Part shown: positions 39,600 through 48,617 of the stretch, one piece after another
How the letters are laid out: every line of letters starts with the position of its first letter
Position numbering within the stretch: the first letter of the stretch is position 1
Source: Ectopseudomonas chengduensis
Lineage (GTDB): Bacteria > Pseudomonadota > Gammaproteobacteria > Pseudomonadales > Pseudomonadaceae
Assembly (NCBI RefSeq): GCF_015712065.1
Contig: NZ_JACFYZ010000001.1
Span: forward strand, 744,001 to 808,000
Length of the DNA stretch: 64,000 nt
Direction: 5' to 3'
Program-made: the position numbers and the translations under genes
The notes under the pieces: generated by a model
What the model saw: only the letters and a program-made list of their open reading frames with translations
Databases searched by the model: none
What the model was told of the DNA's origin: nothing

Positions 39600-41120
39600 T
39601 CAGTGCTTGCCCGGTATGCCGTACTTGCGCAGGCGTTTGGCGATGGCGGTGTGCGAGGTGCCCAGGCGTGCAGCCAGTTGGCGGCTGGAAGGGTGGCTGT
39701 CGTAGAGCTTTTCCAGTAGCGCCTTCTCGTACTCGTCCATGGTCTGTTCCAGGCTGGCGACTTCCCCTTCCACCCTCGGCGCCACTTCGGTGCCGGCGAT
39801 ATCCAGGTCGTCCATCTCTACCCAGTTGCTGTCGCAGATCGCGGCGGCGCGGAAGATCACGTTCTGCAACTGGCGCACGTTACCCGGCCAGCGCCCGGCC
39901 AGCAGTGCCGGGAAGGTAGCCGGCGCCAGGCGGCAGGGCAGGCGCTGGATCTGAGCGCAGGCCTGGGCCATGAAGTGCTGAGCCAGCAACAGGATGTCCT
40001 GGCCGCGCTCGCGCAGCGGCGGCACTTCCAGGTTGAGTACGTTGAGGCGGTAGAACAGGTCTTCGCGGAAGCTGCCTTCGGCGACCATCTTTTCCAGGTC
40101 ACGGTGGGTGGCGCTGAGGATGCGCACATCCACCTTCACTTCGCGGTCGCCACCGACGCGGCGGAAGCTGCCATCGCTGAGAAAACGCAGCAGCTTGGCC
40201 TGCAGATAGGGCGACATCTCGCCGATCTCGTCGAGAAACACCGTGCCCTGGTTGGCCAGCTCCAGCAGCCCTGGCTTGCCGCCGCGTTGCGCGCCGGTGA
40301 AGGCGCCGGGGGCGTAGCCGAACAGCTCGCTCTCGGCCAGGTTCTCAGGCAGGGCGGCGCAGTTCAATGCCAGGAACGGCGCGGTGCGACGCACGCTGAC
40401 GGTGTGACAGGCGCGCGCCACCAGCTCCTTGCCGGTACCGGTTTCGCCGTGGATCAGCAGCGGCGCATCGAGCGACGCCACACGCAGGGCGCGAGCCTTG
40501 AGCGCACGAATCGGTGCCGACTCGCCAAGCAGCGAGTCGAAGCCCTCGGCATGGTCGTGATGCAGCGCAGCCAGGCGCTGGCCCATGCGGCTCGGGGCGT
40601 AGAGGGTCAGCAGGCCGCCGGTGAGGCGACCGTCTTCGGTGATCGGCTGGGCATCGAGCAGCAGCGGCTGACCGGCGAAATGCACCTCGCGCAGTGGCTG
40701 ATGAAAACCGGCGGCGAGCAGCGATTGCTGCAACGCGTCATCGGCGAACAGCGCGGCGATGCTCAGGCCTTCGGGCGGGCGGTTGCACATGTCCACCAGC
40801 GCCGGGTTGGCCAGCAGCACGGTGGCGCGGTCATCCACCGCCAGCACCGGGTCGGGCATGGCCGCGAGCAGCGCATCGAGCTGCAGGCGGCGGCGCTGGC
40901 CGGGCAGAATGTCCACCACCTCGACGCTCTGCACACCGTGCACCTGCAGCAACGCGCCGCGCAGCTCTTCGAGCACGGCGGCGCTCAAGGTCGGTGCGTC
41001 GATATAGACGTTTGGCGGTACCATCTCCACCGCATCGAGGTTCAGATTACGCCCGCCAAGCAGCGCCAGGACTTCCTGGGTGATGCCGACGCGGTCGATA
41101 AAGCTGACGTGGATGCGCAT
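39600..41120 (-). CDS. gcsR: TyrR-like sigma-54 enhancer-binding regulator GcsR
   Basis: The 506-residue protein has an N-terminal ACT domain (about 1-70), a PAS-like region (about 80-190), a sigma-54 AAA+ domain with Walker A GETGTGKE and GAFTGA, and a C-terminal Fis/TyrR-type HTH (SRQLAARLGTSHTAIAKRLRKYG). E. coli TyrR has lost GAFTGA. Here it is intact, so this protein can open sigma-54 promoters. Glycine sensing by the ACT domain fits the GcsR model of P. aeruginosa. It lies one gene away from the gcv operon, which has a matching promoter and enhancer-like sites. Confidence 0.88.
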   Translation of the reverse strand: MRIHVSFIDRVGITQEVLALLGGRNLNLDAVEMVPPNVYIDAPTLSAAVLEELRGALLQVHGVQSVEVVDILPGQRRRLQLDALLAAMPDPVLAVDDRATVLLANPALVDMCNRPPEGLSIAALFADDALQQSLLAAGFHQPLREVHFAGQPLLLDAQPITEDGRLTGGLLTLYAPSRMGQRLAALHHDHAEGFDSLLGESAPIRALKARALRVASLDAPLLIHGETGTGKELVARACHTVSVRRTAPFLALNCAALPENLAESELFGYAPGAFTGAQRGGKPGLLELANQGTVFLDEIGEMSPYLQAKLLRFLSDGSFRRVGGDREVKVDVRILSATHRDLEKMVAEGSFREDLFYRLNVLNLEVPPLRERGQDILLLAQHFMAQACAQIQRLPCRLAPATFPALLAGRWPGNVRQLQNVIFRAAAICDSNWVEMDDLDIAGTEVAPRVEGEVASLEQTMDEYEKALLEKLYDSHPSSRQLAARLGTSHTAIAKRLRKYGIPGKH

Positions 41121-41193
41121 TGATGATGGTCGAAATGGGCGAACAGGCGGCGATTATGCCTGCTCTGCTCGATATGAGGAAAAGGGCTGCATC

Positions 41194-41391
41194 GTGAGCA
41201 CAGAAAAACCGAGCCGCGCCGACTACCACCGCGAGCACCAGGCCCGCGCCGAAGCCGAGGCCCAGCGTCTGCTGGCGCGCAAGGCCGAGCTGCAAGGGCG
41301 CTGGCTACCCTGGGTGGCGCAGGAGCTGTACCAGCTCAGCCCGCCGGAATTCGCCAACATGGTGCGGCGGGAGTTGCAGCGGTTGGCATGA
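41194..41391 (+). CDS. Small conserved hypothetical protein
   Basis: The 65-residue product (VSTEKPSRADYHREHQARAE at its start) has a highly charged helical N-terminal half and a second helix with LPWVAQELYQLSPPEFANMVRREL. GTG 41194 is chosen because GAGGAAAAGG precedes it at the right spacing. It is divergent from gcsR. I do not recognise the family, and there is no signal peptide or membrane segment. Confidence 0.65.
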   Translation: MSTEKPSRADYHREHQARAEAEAQRLLARKAELQGRWLPWVAQELYQLSPPEFANMVRRELQRLA

Positions 41392-41412
41392 ACGGCGAGC
41401 CGCATACCAACT

Positions 41413-41493
41413 GTAGGAGCTGCGCCCCGCAGCGAATGCAACCATTCAGGCGATAGAGAACTCAAGAGCTTCGCCCCGGGACGGGGTTCCTAC
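41413..41493. repeat. REP-type palindrome (GTAGGAGC family), third copy
   Basis: GTAGGAGCTGCGCCCCG and CGGGGTTCCTAC pair at the ends, with GCGAA and TTCGC segments inside, as at 2912 and 32542. Confidence 0.7.
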
Positions 41494-41499
41494 AGCCAA

Positions 41500-41616
41500 G
41501 TAGGGCGTACTTGCGAAGCAGTACGCCGTTGGGGGGGGCGTATTGCGCGTGGGTTGTAGTGCCGGACTCGGCATGGCTCGGCGGACTGTTCGCTGGCGCT
41601 CCTGAGTCCGCCCTAC
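41500..41616. repeat. GTAGGGCG-type palindromic repeat
   Basis: GGCGTACT and AGTACGCC form a hairpin at the left. GTAGGGCG at the left end matches CGCCCTAC at the right end, and GGCGGACT pairs with AGTCCGCC. It lies between a REP element and the endA stop. Confidence 0.6.
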
Positions 41617-41636
41617 GTGGCTGGCGTCCGGTTTGC

Positions 41637-42335
41637 CTAGGCCCGCTTACGCCCGCAGCGGCTCATATCCACCTTCCCCACATAGGGGTTGCCCCAGCCC
41701 ATCACGCACGCCACCTGCTGGTTGCGTTGCTGCTCCCAGACCTTGGGCGGATAGGCCTTGCTCCAGGCTTCGTAGAGCTGCCGGTCCTGTTTCGACAGGC
41801 GCAGCTTGTAGCGGTCGGACATGTAGAAATAGGTGCGCGCGATCATCCCGCGGATGGCCGGGCGCGGCATCACCTTGCGCGCCTTGAAGTCCACCACCGT
41901 CTCGCAACGTCCGTACTGATGCGGTTTCTGCGGCAGCCAGGCGAAGCTGTAGTTGCTGCGGTCGCCATTCACCTCGCCGATGCTCGGCACCAGGTTGTGC
42001 AGATCGGCCTCGGCCTTGCGGAACTGCACGTCGTTGGCCGCGCAGTTCTTGCGACCGCCTTTCTGCCAGCACTGACGCTGATGGCCGATCACCCAGGCCG
42101 GGACGATATGTTCCCACTCGATGCGCTGGGCGCGATTGGCGTTCTTGCGCGGTGTGTAACCACAGGAGCGCAGATCGACCCGATTGCCGCTGTACTTGCA
42201 GCCGCAATAGAACTCGGTGGATTGCTGCTCATACAGCGGCCAGGCCAGGCGCTTGGCCTCGGCGAAAGTGGCGGGTGCGGCGTGCAGGGAAAGGGCTGTG
42301 AAACAGCAGAGCAGGGGCAGTAGACGTCGAATCAT
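41637..42335 (-). CDS. endA: Endonuclease I (periplasmic/secreted DNase)
   Basis: The 232-residue protein has a signal peptide (first 19 residues, ending LHAA) and the endonuclease I fold with the catalytic segment RIEWEHIVPAWVIG followed by CWQKGGRKNC and LHNLVPSIGEVNGDRSNY. Several cysteines indicate disulphides in the periplasm. It cuts double-stranded DNA non-specifically. The gene is alone, flanked by palindromic repeats. Confidence 0.92.
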   Translation of the reverse strand: MIRRLLPLLCCFTALSLHAAPATFAEAKRLAWPLYEQQSTEFYCGCKYSGNRVDLRSCGYTPRKNANRAQRIEWEHIVPAWVIGHQRQCWQKGGRKNCAANDVQFRKAEADLHNLVPSIGEVNGDRSNYSFAWLPQKPHQYGRCETVVDFKARKVMPRPAIRGMIARTYFYMSDRYKLRLSKQDRQLYEAWSKAYPPKVWEQQRNQQVACVMGWGNPYVGKVDMSRCGRKRA

Positions 42336-42501
42336 GGGGCGGCAGGGTAGCCGTCACCGCTGTCGATGTGAAGATGGAAATATCAGGTTTTTCAAATGCT
42401 TGCGTGATGGCTAGAAGCCTCTATTGCAGGCTGGTTGGCGCATTGGCTGCTGCTCAGGGCGTCAGCCTGCAAGCAGCACTGACACCCTCCGGTCTTTTCA
42501 A

Positions 42502-43635
42502 TTAGCTGAACTTCGGCAAGCGCTGATCCGAGTCGCCGCCCTCGTTCTCCAACTGCTGCGGCAGGCCGGCGACCTTGAGTACCGGCATCCTCTCGCCCAC
42601 CAGACGCAAATCGCGACGGGGCAGGGCGAAGCGCACATCCAGCTCGCGCAGGGCATCGAGCAACTGCAGGTTGATCTCCTGCTGGATGTCCATGTACTGG
42701 TTGTAATCCGAGGTGAGCACGATATAGACCACCTCGAAGGTCAGCTGGCTTTCATCGAAACCGAGAAAATGCGCGCGGTCGAACCTGGCCATGGGCGTGG
42801 CGCGGATGATGTCGCCGACCTTCTCCGATACCTGACGCACCTTGTCGCTGGGCGTGTCGTAGTTGATGCCGAACTTGAAGACGATACGCCGGGTGTTCAT
42901 GCGCTTGTAGTTGCGCACGACCTGGCGCAGCAGGTCGGCATTGGCACAGACCACCTGCTCACCGCTGAGGCTGCGAATACGGGTGGTCTTCAGACCGATA
43001 TGCTCGATCGTCCCGGCCACCTCGCCGAACACCACGAAGTCGCCGATCTCGAACGGCTTGTCGACGCCAATGGATAGCGAGGCGAACACATCGCCGAGCA
43101 CCGTCTGTACCGCCAGCGCCACGGCGATACCGCCGACACCCAGGCTGGCCACCAGCGCGGTGATATCCACCCCCAGATTGGCCAGGATCGACAGCAGCAT
43201 CACCGACCACACCACGATCAGGATCATGATGCTGATGATGGTGGTCATCACCGGGTTGTAGCTGCCGCCACTCTTGCCCATCACCAGGCTGCGCGACCAC
43301 AGGCGCACGCCAGTATCGACCCATAGCGCCACCTGCAAGGCCAGGGCGACGAACCAGGTGTGGCTAAGGGCGCTGTGCCAACTGCCGGGCAGCTCCGGCA
43401 GACGCAACGCCAGCAACAGGGAAAAGGCCAGCAGCAATACGCGGCTGGTTCGCCCGATCACCATGGCGACGAAGTGCTGCCAGTTGCCGTCCTGATCCTT
43501 CGACCAGGCCTTGAGCCGCTTGTGCAGCGTATTCACCAGGGTACGCAGCACGCTGTAGATCAGCACCGTGGCGACCACCACGATCGCCACGTTGAGCCAG
43601 AGATCGCGCTCGAGCCAGATATTCCACTGTTCCAT
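42502..43635 (-). CDS. MscS-family mechanosensitive ion channel protein
   Basis: The 377-residue inner-membrane protein has about four or five N-terminal helices, the pore-lining segment GVGGIAVALAVQTVLGDVFAS followed by GVDKPFEIGDFV, and the cytoplasmic beta and alpha-beta domains of MscS. It should open under membrane tension. ATG 43635 (MEQWNIWLERDLW) is chosen; the frame is open a further 195 bases upstream without a membrane start. Confidence 0.9.
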   Translation of the reverse strand: MEQWNIWLERDLWLNVAIVVVATVLIYSVLRTLVNTLHKRLKAWSKDQDGNWQHFVAMVIGRTSRVLLLAFSLLLALRLPELPGSWHSALSHTWFVALALQVALWVDTGVRLWSRSLVMGKSGGSYNPVMTTIISIMILIVVWSVMLLSILANLGVDITALVASLGVGGIAVALAVQTVLGDVFASLSIGVDKPFEIGDFVVFGEVAGTIEHIGLKTTRIRSLSGEQVVCANADLLRQVVRNYKRMNTRRIVFKFGINYDTPSDKVRQVSEKVGDIIRATPMARFDRAHFLGFDESQLTFEVVYIVLTSDYNQYMDIQQEINLQLLDALRELDVRFALPRRDLRLVGERMPVLKVAGLPQQLENEGGDSDQRLPKFS

Positions 43636-43843
43636 CGCCAGGGGCCTCCAGAAAAAGACGTATAGGGTTCTGGTGGCGTTGGGGGGCAGAAGTTCCGGTT
43701 GTATCAGTGCTTCGGCGAGGGGGCAGCGCGGGCTTGAGGTAGCTACTGCCTGATCAAGACAGCGATAAACCAGAAGCGTCGGGCGTCGTGCAAAGGCATC
43801 GATGCAGTCGCCCGAACGGCTAGCCGTCACCCGCGCTGCGTCT

Positions 43844-45487
43844 TCAGGCTGCCCGCACCTTGAAGAAGCTCACCTTGTCGGTCAGGCGGTTCGCCAGGGT
43901 TGCCAGCTCCTGGCTGGAGGCCGCCACCTGCTCCGAGCCGGCGGAGGTTTCCAGGGTTGCGTTGTGGATGCGGCTGATATTCTGGTTGACCTCCTCGGCG
44001 ACCGCGCTTTGCTGTTCCGAGGCGCTGGCGATTTGCGTGTTCATGTCATTGATCGCGGTCACTTCATCACTGATCTTGCTCAACGCCTGTTCGGCCAGCA
44101 CGGTCTGCTCGACGGTCTTCTGCGCCAGTTGGCGGCTCTCGAGCATCACTTCTGCAGCCTTGCCGGCGCCTTCCTGGAGCTTGGCGATCATGCCGCGAAT
44201 TTCCCGTGTCGAGTCCTGCGTGCGGGTCGCCAGGGAACGCACCTCGTCCGCCACCACGGCAAAGCCACGGCCGTGCTCACCGGCGCGGGCAGCCTCGATG
44301 GCGGCATTGAGCGCCAGCAGGTTGGTCTGTTCGGCGATGGAGGTGATCACCTCGATGATCTTTTCGATGCTCTCGCTGTCGGTGGACACCTGCTGCACGC
44401 TTTGCGTTGCACTCTCCAGGGTGCGCGCCAGGGTCTGGATGGCGGCTGCCGTCTCGTTCACCACGCGATTGCCAATGGTCACTTCGCCGCCGGCATTGCG
44501 TGTGGCGGCCGCTGCATTGGCGGCATAGTTGGCCACCTCACTGACCGTGGCGGCCATCTGGTTGATCGCCGTGGCCATCTGCTCGGCCTCGCTCGATTGC
44601 AGGCGAATCTGCTGGTTGTTGCTGTCGGAAGTGGCCATCAACTGATCCGAAGAATGAGTCAGCTCCGTTGCCGCGCTACGTACCTGCGCGATGGTATCGC
44701 TCAGGTGGCGCACCATGTTCTGCAGATCCGCCATCACGCTGTTGGGATACTGCGTCTCGATCTGCTGATCGAGCTCGCCCTTGGCCAACTGCTGGATCAC
44801 CTGCGCAACACGGTGCGGCTCGGCGCCCAGTGTCGATTTCAACTTGTTGATGATCACTAGGCTGATGCCCACGCTCAGCAGCAATGCAGCGCCCGTGACC
44901 AGCAAAATCAGCAAACGGAAGCCACCGGCCACCTCGCGCACCTCGCCCAGGTCCTGGCTGATCACCTCTTCCTGGTGATCGATAAAGGCATTGATGTGCT
45001 TGAGCCACTCGCTGTAAGCCGGAGAAACCCGCTCCATCAACAGCGGCAGTGCTGCCTGGTTGCCGTCGCGGCGCAGGTTGATCAACTGCTCGGTCAGCAC
45101 CAGCGTGCTACGCTCGATGGTCTTTATGTTCTCAAGCAGACGCTGTTCCGCTGCAGTGGGCGCCTGTTTCGCCAGCAGCGTTTCCATGGCCTGCGCCGAC
45201 TCCTGATAGAAGCGGTCCAGACGCTGGATCTCGCCCAGGTGCCCGGCCAACGCCGCCCCATCACCATCCAGTACCGCATCGCGAATGGCGATGGCGCGAT
45301 CATGCACGCTGCCGCGAAAGTTGATCGCGTAGCGCTGCTTCAGCGCGGCGCCATCGCTGACGGCGGTCAGCGTCTCGTCGATGAAACCGACGCGCTGCAC
45401 ACCGATGAGCGTGATCAGGATCATCAGCGACAGCACCAGGCCAAAGCCCAGGCTCAGACGCTGAGCAATACTCATGGGGGAATTCAT
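43844..45487 (-). CDS. Methyl-accepting chemotaxis protein
   Basis: The 547-residue chemoreceptor has a first membrane helix at about 10-30, a periplasmic helical sensor (about 35-190) of four-helix-bundle type, a second helix at about 192-215, a HAMP domain and a cytoplasmic signalling hairpin with the conserved tip [19 protein letters not shown]. There is no C-terminal CheR-docking pentapeptide. The ligand is unknown. ATG 45487 is chosen; ATG 45475 is an alternative. Confidence 0.93.
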   Translation of the reverse strand: MNSPMSIAQRLSLGFGLVLSLMILITLIGVQRVGFIDETLTAVSDGAALKQRYAINFRGSVHDRAIAIRDAVLDGDGAALAGHLGEIQRLDRFYQESAQAMETLLAKQAPTAAEQRLLENIKTIERSTLVLTEQLINLRRDGNQAALPLLMERVSPAYSEWLKHINAFIDHQEEVISQDLGEVREVAGGFRLLILLVTGAALLLSVGISLVIINKLKSTLGAEPHRVAQVIQQLAKGELDQQIETQYPNSVMADLQNMVRHLSDTIAQVRSAATELTHSSDQLMATSDSNNQQIRLQSSEAEQMATAINQMAATVSEVANYAANAAAATRNAGGEVTIGNRVVNETAAAIQTLARTLESATQSVQQVSTDSESIEKIIEVITSIAEQTNLLALNAAIEAARAGEHGRGFAVVADEVRSLATRTQDSTREIRGMIAKLQEGAGKAAEVMLESRQLAQKTVEQTVLAEQALSKISDEVTAINDMNTQIASASEQQSAVAEEVNQNISRIHNATLETSAGSEQVAASSQELATLANRLTDKVSFFKVRAA

Positions 45488-46042
45488 GCGGTTACTCCTC
45501 AAGATGCAGACAACGCCGCGCGGCTTGCGCGATTCACACACCCGATCTGCTGCAGACTTGTACATGATTTTCTGTTTGTATAGCTATTAGGGGTTTTCAA
45601 TGGGCAGGCTTGGTGAAGTTAATTGATGGCACTTTGCCGCTCTAGATCGAGCGTCTTGGCTGGATTTAGCTCAATATCAAGGCCTGGCGAGGGTCGTGCT
45701 GGGCGATGAATGGCGTGCCTGCGGGTGTGCTGAGTGTCGGAGAGGGGCGTCGAAATCTTGTACAAGCTGATCGTCGCTGCCCTGCCTATCGCTGTGTCGC
45801 ACGACTACAAGTCAAGGGCGTCGCACCTGCTGATTCGAGCTGTTGATGCTGCGCTAGGTCGCGGGAGGCTGGAGATAGATTTGATTCTTGGGCGGGGGAG
45901 GCGATTAGGGGCGCACTGAAAGGCGTCATGCCCGCGCAGGTGGGCATCCAGAACCGACGAATCATCTGGGCTCCCGCCTTCGCGGGAGTGACGATAAATG
46001 GCTTTTCAGAACATCCTTAAATCAATCCTCTTTCATCAACGC
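45488..46042. other. Gene-free stretch of 555 bp upstream of the chemoreceptor gene
   Basis: It contains the chemoreceptor promoter region and a palindromic repeat at 45924-45993. A 61-codon frame at 45734-45919 has no ribosome site and no recognisable product, so I do not call it. Confidence 0.6.
45924..45993. repeat. GTCATGCCCGCG-type inverted repeat
   Basis: CGTCATGCCCGCGCAGGTGG at the left and CCGCCTTCGCGGGAGTGACG at the right form an imperfect inverted repeat, with CATCCAG and CTGGG near the centre. The type is widespread in proteobacterial intergenic regions and unlike the REP families elsewhere in the window. Confidence 0.65.
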
Positions 46043-46270
46043 TCATTGCTGTTTTGCCGAAGCGCTGGATTTTTTTACGAGCTTCGCCAGAGGCTGTAGC
46101 GACCAGAAAAACAGGAGCAACGTCGTGGTGGCGAGATGGCTCAGTGCTTCCGAAAACTCGCCACTCCACAGATACAGTGCAAACAGGAAGCCGCTGTAGA
46201 GAGTGGCTGCCAGCAGAATCAGTCGGCACAGCTGGATGCTGCGTTTGGTGAAGCATTTGTGGCCGTTCAT
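46043..46270 (-). CDS. Small membrane protein of unknown function
   Basis: The 75-residue product has two hydrophobic helices (about 14-34, LCRLILLAATLYSGFLFALYL, and about 44-62, ATTTLLLFFWSLQPLA) and a basic tail. AAGGAA precedes ATG 46270. I do not recognise the family. Confidence 0.6.
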   Translation of the reverse strand: MNGHKCFTKRSIQLCRLILLAATLYSGFLFALYLWSGEFSEALSHLATTTLLLFFWSLQPLAKLVKKSSASAKQQ

Positions 46271-46597
46271 TGGGAATTCCTTTTCGCGGTGTGAAGCAAC
46301 TGGCGCGAGGATACTGTGATGGCTGGCGGGAATCGAACCCTTTCCGGGCTCTTGCTGTGATCCGCAACGCCCGGTTTTACTGGCCTTGCAGTCCATCAGC
46401 TACAGCATTTTTCCGCTATCCCTTGCAGTGTCTTCGACACTTTTTCGACACGTCGCCTGGACAGCTTTTAGGCTTACTACTAGCGTATAGCCATTATGTT
46501 GCTTTGTCTGGTCTATGCACTGTCGCTTTTCCGCTCCGCTCCAAATTTTCCGCAGAGCGCAGCGTTACATTTTCAAACCAACAAGGAGAGTGCCATC
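46271..46597. other. Gene-free stretch at the start of an AT-rich patch
   Basis: It marks a change from GC-rich to AT-rich sequence. A tRNA T-arm-like segment (minus strand GGGTTCGATTCCC at about 46327-46340) and short CAGTGTCTTCGACACTTTTTCGACAC repeats are present. I cannot fold a whole tRNA around the T-arm. Confidence 0.4.
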
Positions 46598-47224
46598 ATG
46601 AAATATCTAATTATTGCATTTTTTATTACCCTGATTTCTGGGTGTTCATTATTTACACCAAAAATGAATGACCCGGTAATTGAAGATAAATTAGGGCCAA
46701 GTCTTTGGACTAAGCGAGAGAATATTGGTACGTTGGCCCTCACACCTGAGCGTAGAGTCGTATTGGTGAATTTTTTTAATCAGCGCTTTTGTGCTGAAGC
46801 ACCAGCTGAAGTTGGGCTAGATTTGGCCAATGTTATTAATGCGTCAGGCTCAGCCGATGCCACCACTCAAGGAAATATAGCTCTGGGTCTCTTGATAGGT
46901 TCTAGCAGCGGAAACTCGGTACTAAATAAACGTTCCCAAGTGGTTCAAATGTTTTTGGCTAATTCCTATTACACCTGTCAAATGTATATGAACGGTGCAA
47001 TAAGTGGTGAGCAAATGGTGCAGGCTCAGATTACAACTCTAAATCAATTAACGCCAATTCTGTTGGCTGAACTTCCATTGTTATATGGCTCCACTGAAAA
47101 GCCGGTTCAATCTAAGGTAAAGCCTCTTGATGTAAATGAGGCAATAAAAGAAATATTTAAAAGTTCATTAAAAACGTCTGAGCAAGAACAGGCGGAAAAA
47201 CCAAAAGATCAGATGCGCGAATAA
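46598..47224 (+). CDS. AT-rich lipoprotein of unknown function
   Basis: The 208-residue protein has a lipoprotein signal with lipobox LISGC (cysteine at about residue 17). The mature part has two further cysteines (RFCAEAPAE and YYTCQMY), a glycine/serine-rich central segment (NIALGLLIGSSSGNS) and a charged C-terminal tail. AAGGAG precedes ATG 46598. The codon use is far more AT-rich than the neighbourhood, a sign of horizontal transfer. No family is recognised. Confidence 0.75.
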   Translation: MKYLIIAFFITLISGCSLFTPKMNDPVIEDKLGPSLWTKRENIGTLALTPERRVVLVNFFNQRFCAEAPAEVGLDLANVINASGSADATTQGNIALGLLIGSSSGNSVLNKRSQVVQMFLANSYYTCQMYMNGAISGEQMVQAQITTLNQLTPILLAELPLLYGSTEKPVQSKVKPLDVNEAIKEIFKSSLKTSEQEQAEKPKDQMRE

Positions 47225-47333
47225 ATGTAACAAGTCAAAGTGCTCGGGCTTGGTAAAGCTGCCACCTTTATTTTTCCCAAAAAGCTGCCAACTTCACCAA
47301 GCCGGTGTTTGAGGCGTTACCAGTATTACCAGT

Positions 47334-47396
47334 AAAAGGGGACAGATTTATTTACGGTACAGCGCCACTGGTCTAAAAATAAATCTGTCCCCTTTT
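47334..47396. repeat. Perfect 20-bp inverted repeat
   Basis: AAAAGGGGACAGATTTATTT at 47334-47353 is perfectly inverted at 47377-47396 with a 23-bp loop. Such sequences often flank IS200/REP-associated transposase genes in gammaproteobacteria. No transposase is present here. Confidence 0.75.
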
Positions 47397-47484
47397 TTCA
47401 AACAGATTAGCTGACATCATCGAGGGTGTTATGCGGCAGCAATGTCGTCTAATTTATAGTTAGCCTCAAAATAGGGAATCTTAG

Positions 47485-48366
47485 ATGACAACAGAGTCTG
47501 AACAGGAATCTATACACGAAGAGATTGAGAGGATCGCAATTTCTGAGTTCCTTGAAACTTGCTCTCCGAATAGAGTTGCGCATATATCTGATCTTGGATA
47601 CCGAATGCGTTATTCCAATGGTGGTTATAGAGATGACATGTTGAGCACGCCTGAAATTCAGTTGCATTGTCCAAATGACTCCTGCAACGGGGTGAGGTTT
47701 TTTAGGTGCGTTAGTGGTAGAGAGACGCACCTTACAACAGAGTTTGAATTCATTTACGTTACTTATCGTTGCTCAAACTGCCAAGATCATCAAAAAACAT
47801 ATTCACTTGCAGCGAAATTGGATGCAGAGAAATCTGGAACAGGTGAACTTTATAAGTTTGGAGAGCTTCCTACTTTTGGGCCGCCGACTCCTCCCAAATT
47901 GGTAAAACTGATAGGGCCTGATAGAGAGACTTTTCTTAAAGGCCGGCGGTGCGAAAATCAAGGGCTAGGTATAGGTGCTTTTATTTACTACAGGCGCGTT
48001 GTTGAAAATCAGAAGAATAGAATTCTAAATGAAATAATAAAGGTTTCAGAAAAGATTGGTGCACCAGAAGAAAGAGTAGAAGTTCTAAGGCGTGCTGTGT
48101 CTGAAACCCAGTTTAGCAAAGCTCTTGATATGGCTAAAGATGCCATCCCTGAAAGCCTTCTTATTAATGGTCATAGTCCGGTATTACTCCTTCATAGCGC
48201 TCTAAGCGAGGGGGTGCATGCCCTATCAGATGAGGAGTGCTTGGATCTGGCAAGTAGTATACGTGTAGTTCTAGGTGAGCTATCAGAGCGTTTAGGCCAG
48301 GCCTTAAAAGATGAAGCCGAACTTTCAAAGGCACTATCAACATTAATGAATCATAGAAAAGGCTAA
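47485..48366 (+). CDS. Zinc-ribbon protein of unknown function, AT-rich
   Basis: The 293-residue product has two cysteine knuckles at about residues 62-67 (CPNDSC) and 96-99 (CSNC) that would form a zinc ribbon, then a helical C-terminal half with a predicted coiled stretch (VSEKIGAPEERVEVLRRAVSE) and a final helical segment (LLLHSALSEGVHALSDEECL). There is no signal peptide. The gene is AT-rich. A GTTATGC motif lies 50 bp before the start, and its stop overlaps a GGCTAACAAGGCGTTA sequence like that of integron attC sites, so it may be an orphan gene cassette. I do not recognise the function. Confidence 0.75.
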   Translation: MTTESEQESIHEEIERIAISEFLETCSPNRVAHISDLGYRMRYSNGGYRDDMLSTPEIQLHCPNDSCNGVRFFRCVSGRETHLTTEFEFIYVTYRCSNCQDHQKTYSLAAKLDAEKSGTGELYKFGELPTFGPPTPPKLVKLIGPDRETFLKGRRCENQGLGIGAFIYYRRVVENQKNRILNEIIKVSEKIGAPEERVEVLRRAVSETQFSKALDMAKDAIPESLLINGHSPVLLLHSALSEGVHALSDEECLDLASSIRVVLGELSERLGQALKDEAELSKALSTLMNHRKG

Positions 48367-48415
48367 CAAGGCGTTACTCCGGACAAGCCGGTGAACGCGA
48401 CGTTACTATTCGAGC
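48359..48415. other. attC-like sequence overlapping the stop of the zinc-ribbon gene
   Basis: GGCTAACAAGGCGTTAC followed by TCCGGACAAGCCGG and GAACGCGACGTTA resembles the 5' half of an integron attC site. The matching 3' core (GTTAGCC type) is not evident within 130 bp, so the site is doubtful or truncated. Confidence 0.3.
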
Positions 48416-48450
48416 TGCTTCACTCGCACTTGGCTCCATGTGCTCGCGGG

Positions 48451-48467
48451 AAAAGGGGACAGATTTT
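48451..48467 (+). repeat. Third copy of the AAAAGGGGACAGATTT sequence
   Basis: This is a direct copy of the left arm at 47334-47353 over its first 16 bases. With that inverted pair it brackets the zinc-ribbon gene. Confidence 0.55.
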
Positions 48468-48556
48468 TTTCTGCCTGGCGACTTTCCCGCCTGATAGTGA
48501 AGCGCCATCTTTCCCAGCTCAAACCCTTGCGGTCAAGCCCTTCAAACGCCAGAAAC

Positions 48557-48589
48557 GAAAAAGCCCCGTCGGTGATGACGGGGCTTTTT
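48557..48589 (-). terminator. Orphan tRNA-Gly terminator
   Basis: AAAAAGCCCCGTC pairs perfectly with GACGGGGCTTTTT. On the minus strand it follows the 18-bp tRNA-Gly 3' end by 10 bases, as a tRNA terminator would, but no tRNA body is attached because the ICE has been inserted. Confidence 0.8.
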
Positions 48590-48599
48590 CTTGGCTGTC

Positions 48600-48617
48600 T
48601 GGAGCGGGCGAAGGGAA
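48600..48617 (-). other. ICE attachment site core (tRNA-Gly 3' end)
   Basis: The minus strand reads TTCCCTTCGCCCGCTCCA, the last 18 bases of tRNA-Gly. Upstream of it, where the T-loop TTCGA should follow, the sequence diverges, so this is the copied core and not a whole tRNA. ICEclc/PAGI-2-type elements integrate at tRNA-Gly 3' ends. The ICE genes begin on its right. The intact tRNA and the integrase gene should lie at the other end, outside the window. Confidence 0.8.

Noticed and set aside
46315..46400. tRNA-like T-arm (minus strand GGGTTCGATTCCC) at the edge of the AT-rich patch
   Set aside because: I could not fold an acceptor stem, D-arm and anticodon arm around it, so a tRNA gene or remnant is not supported.
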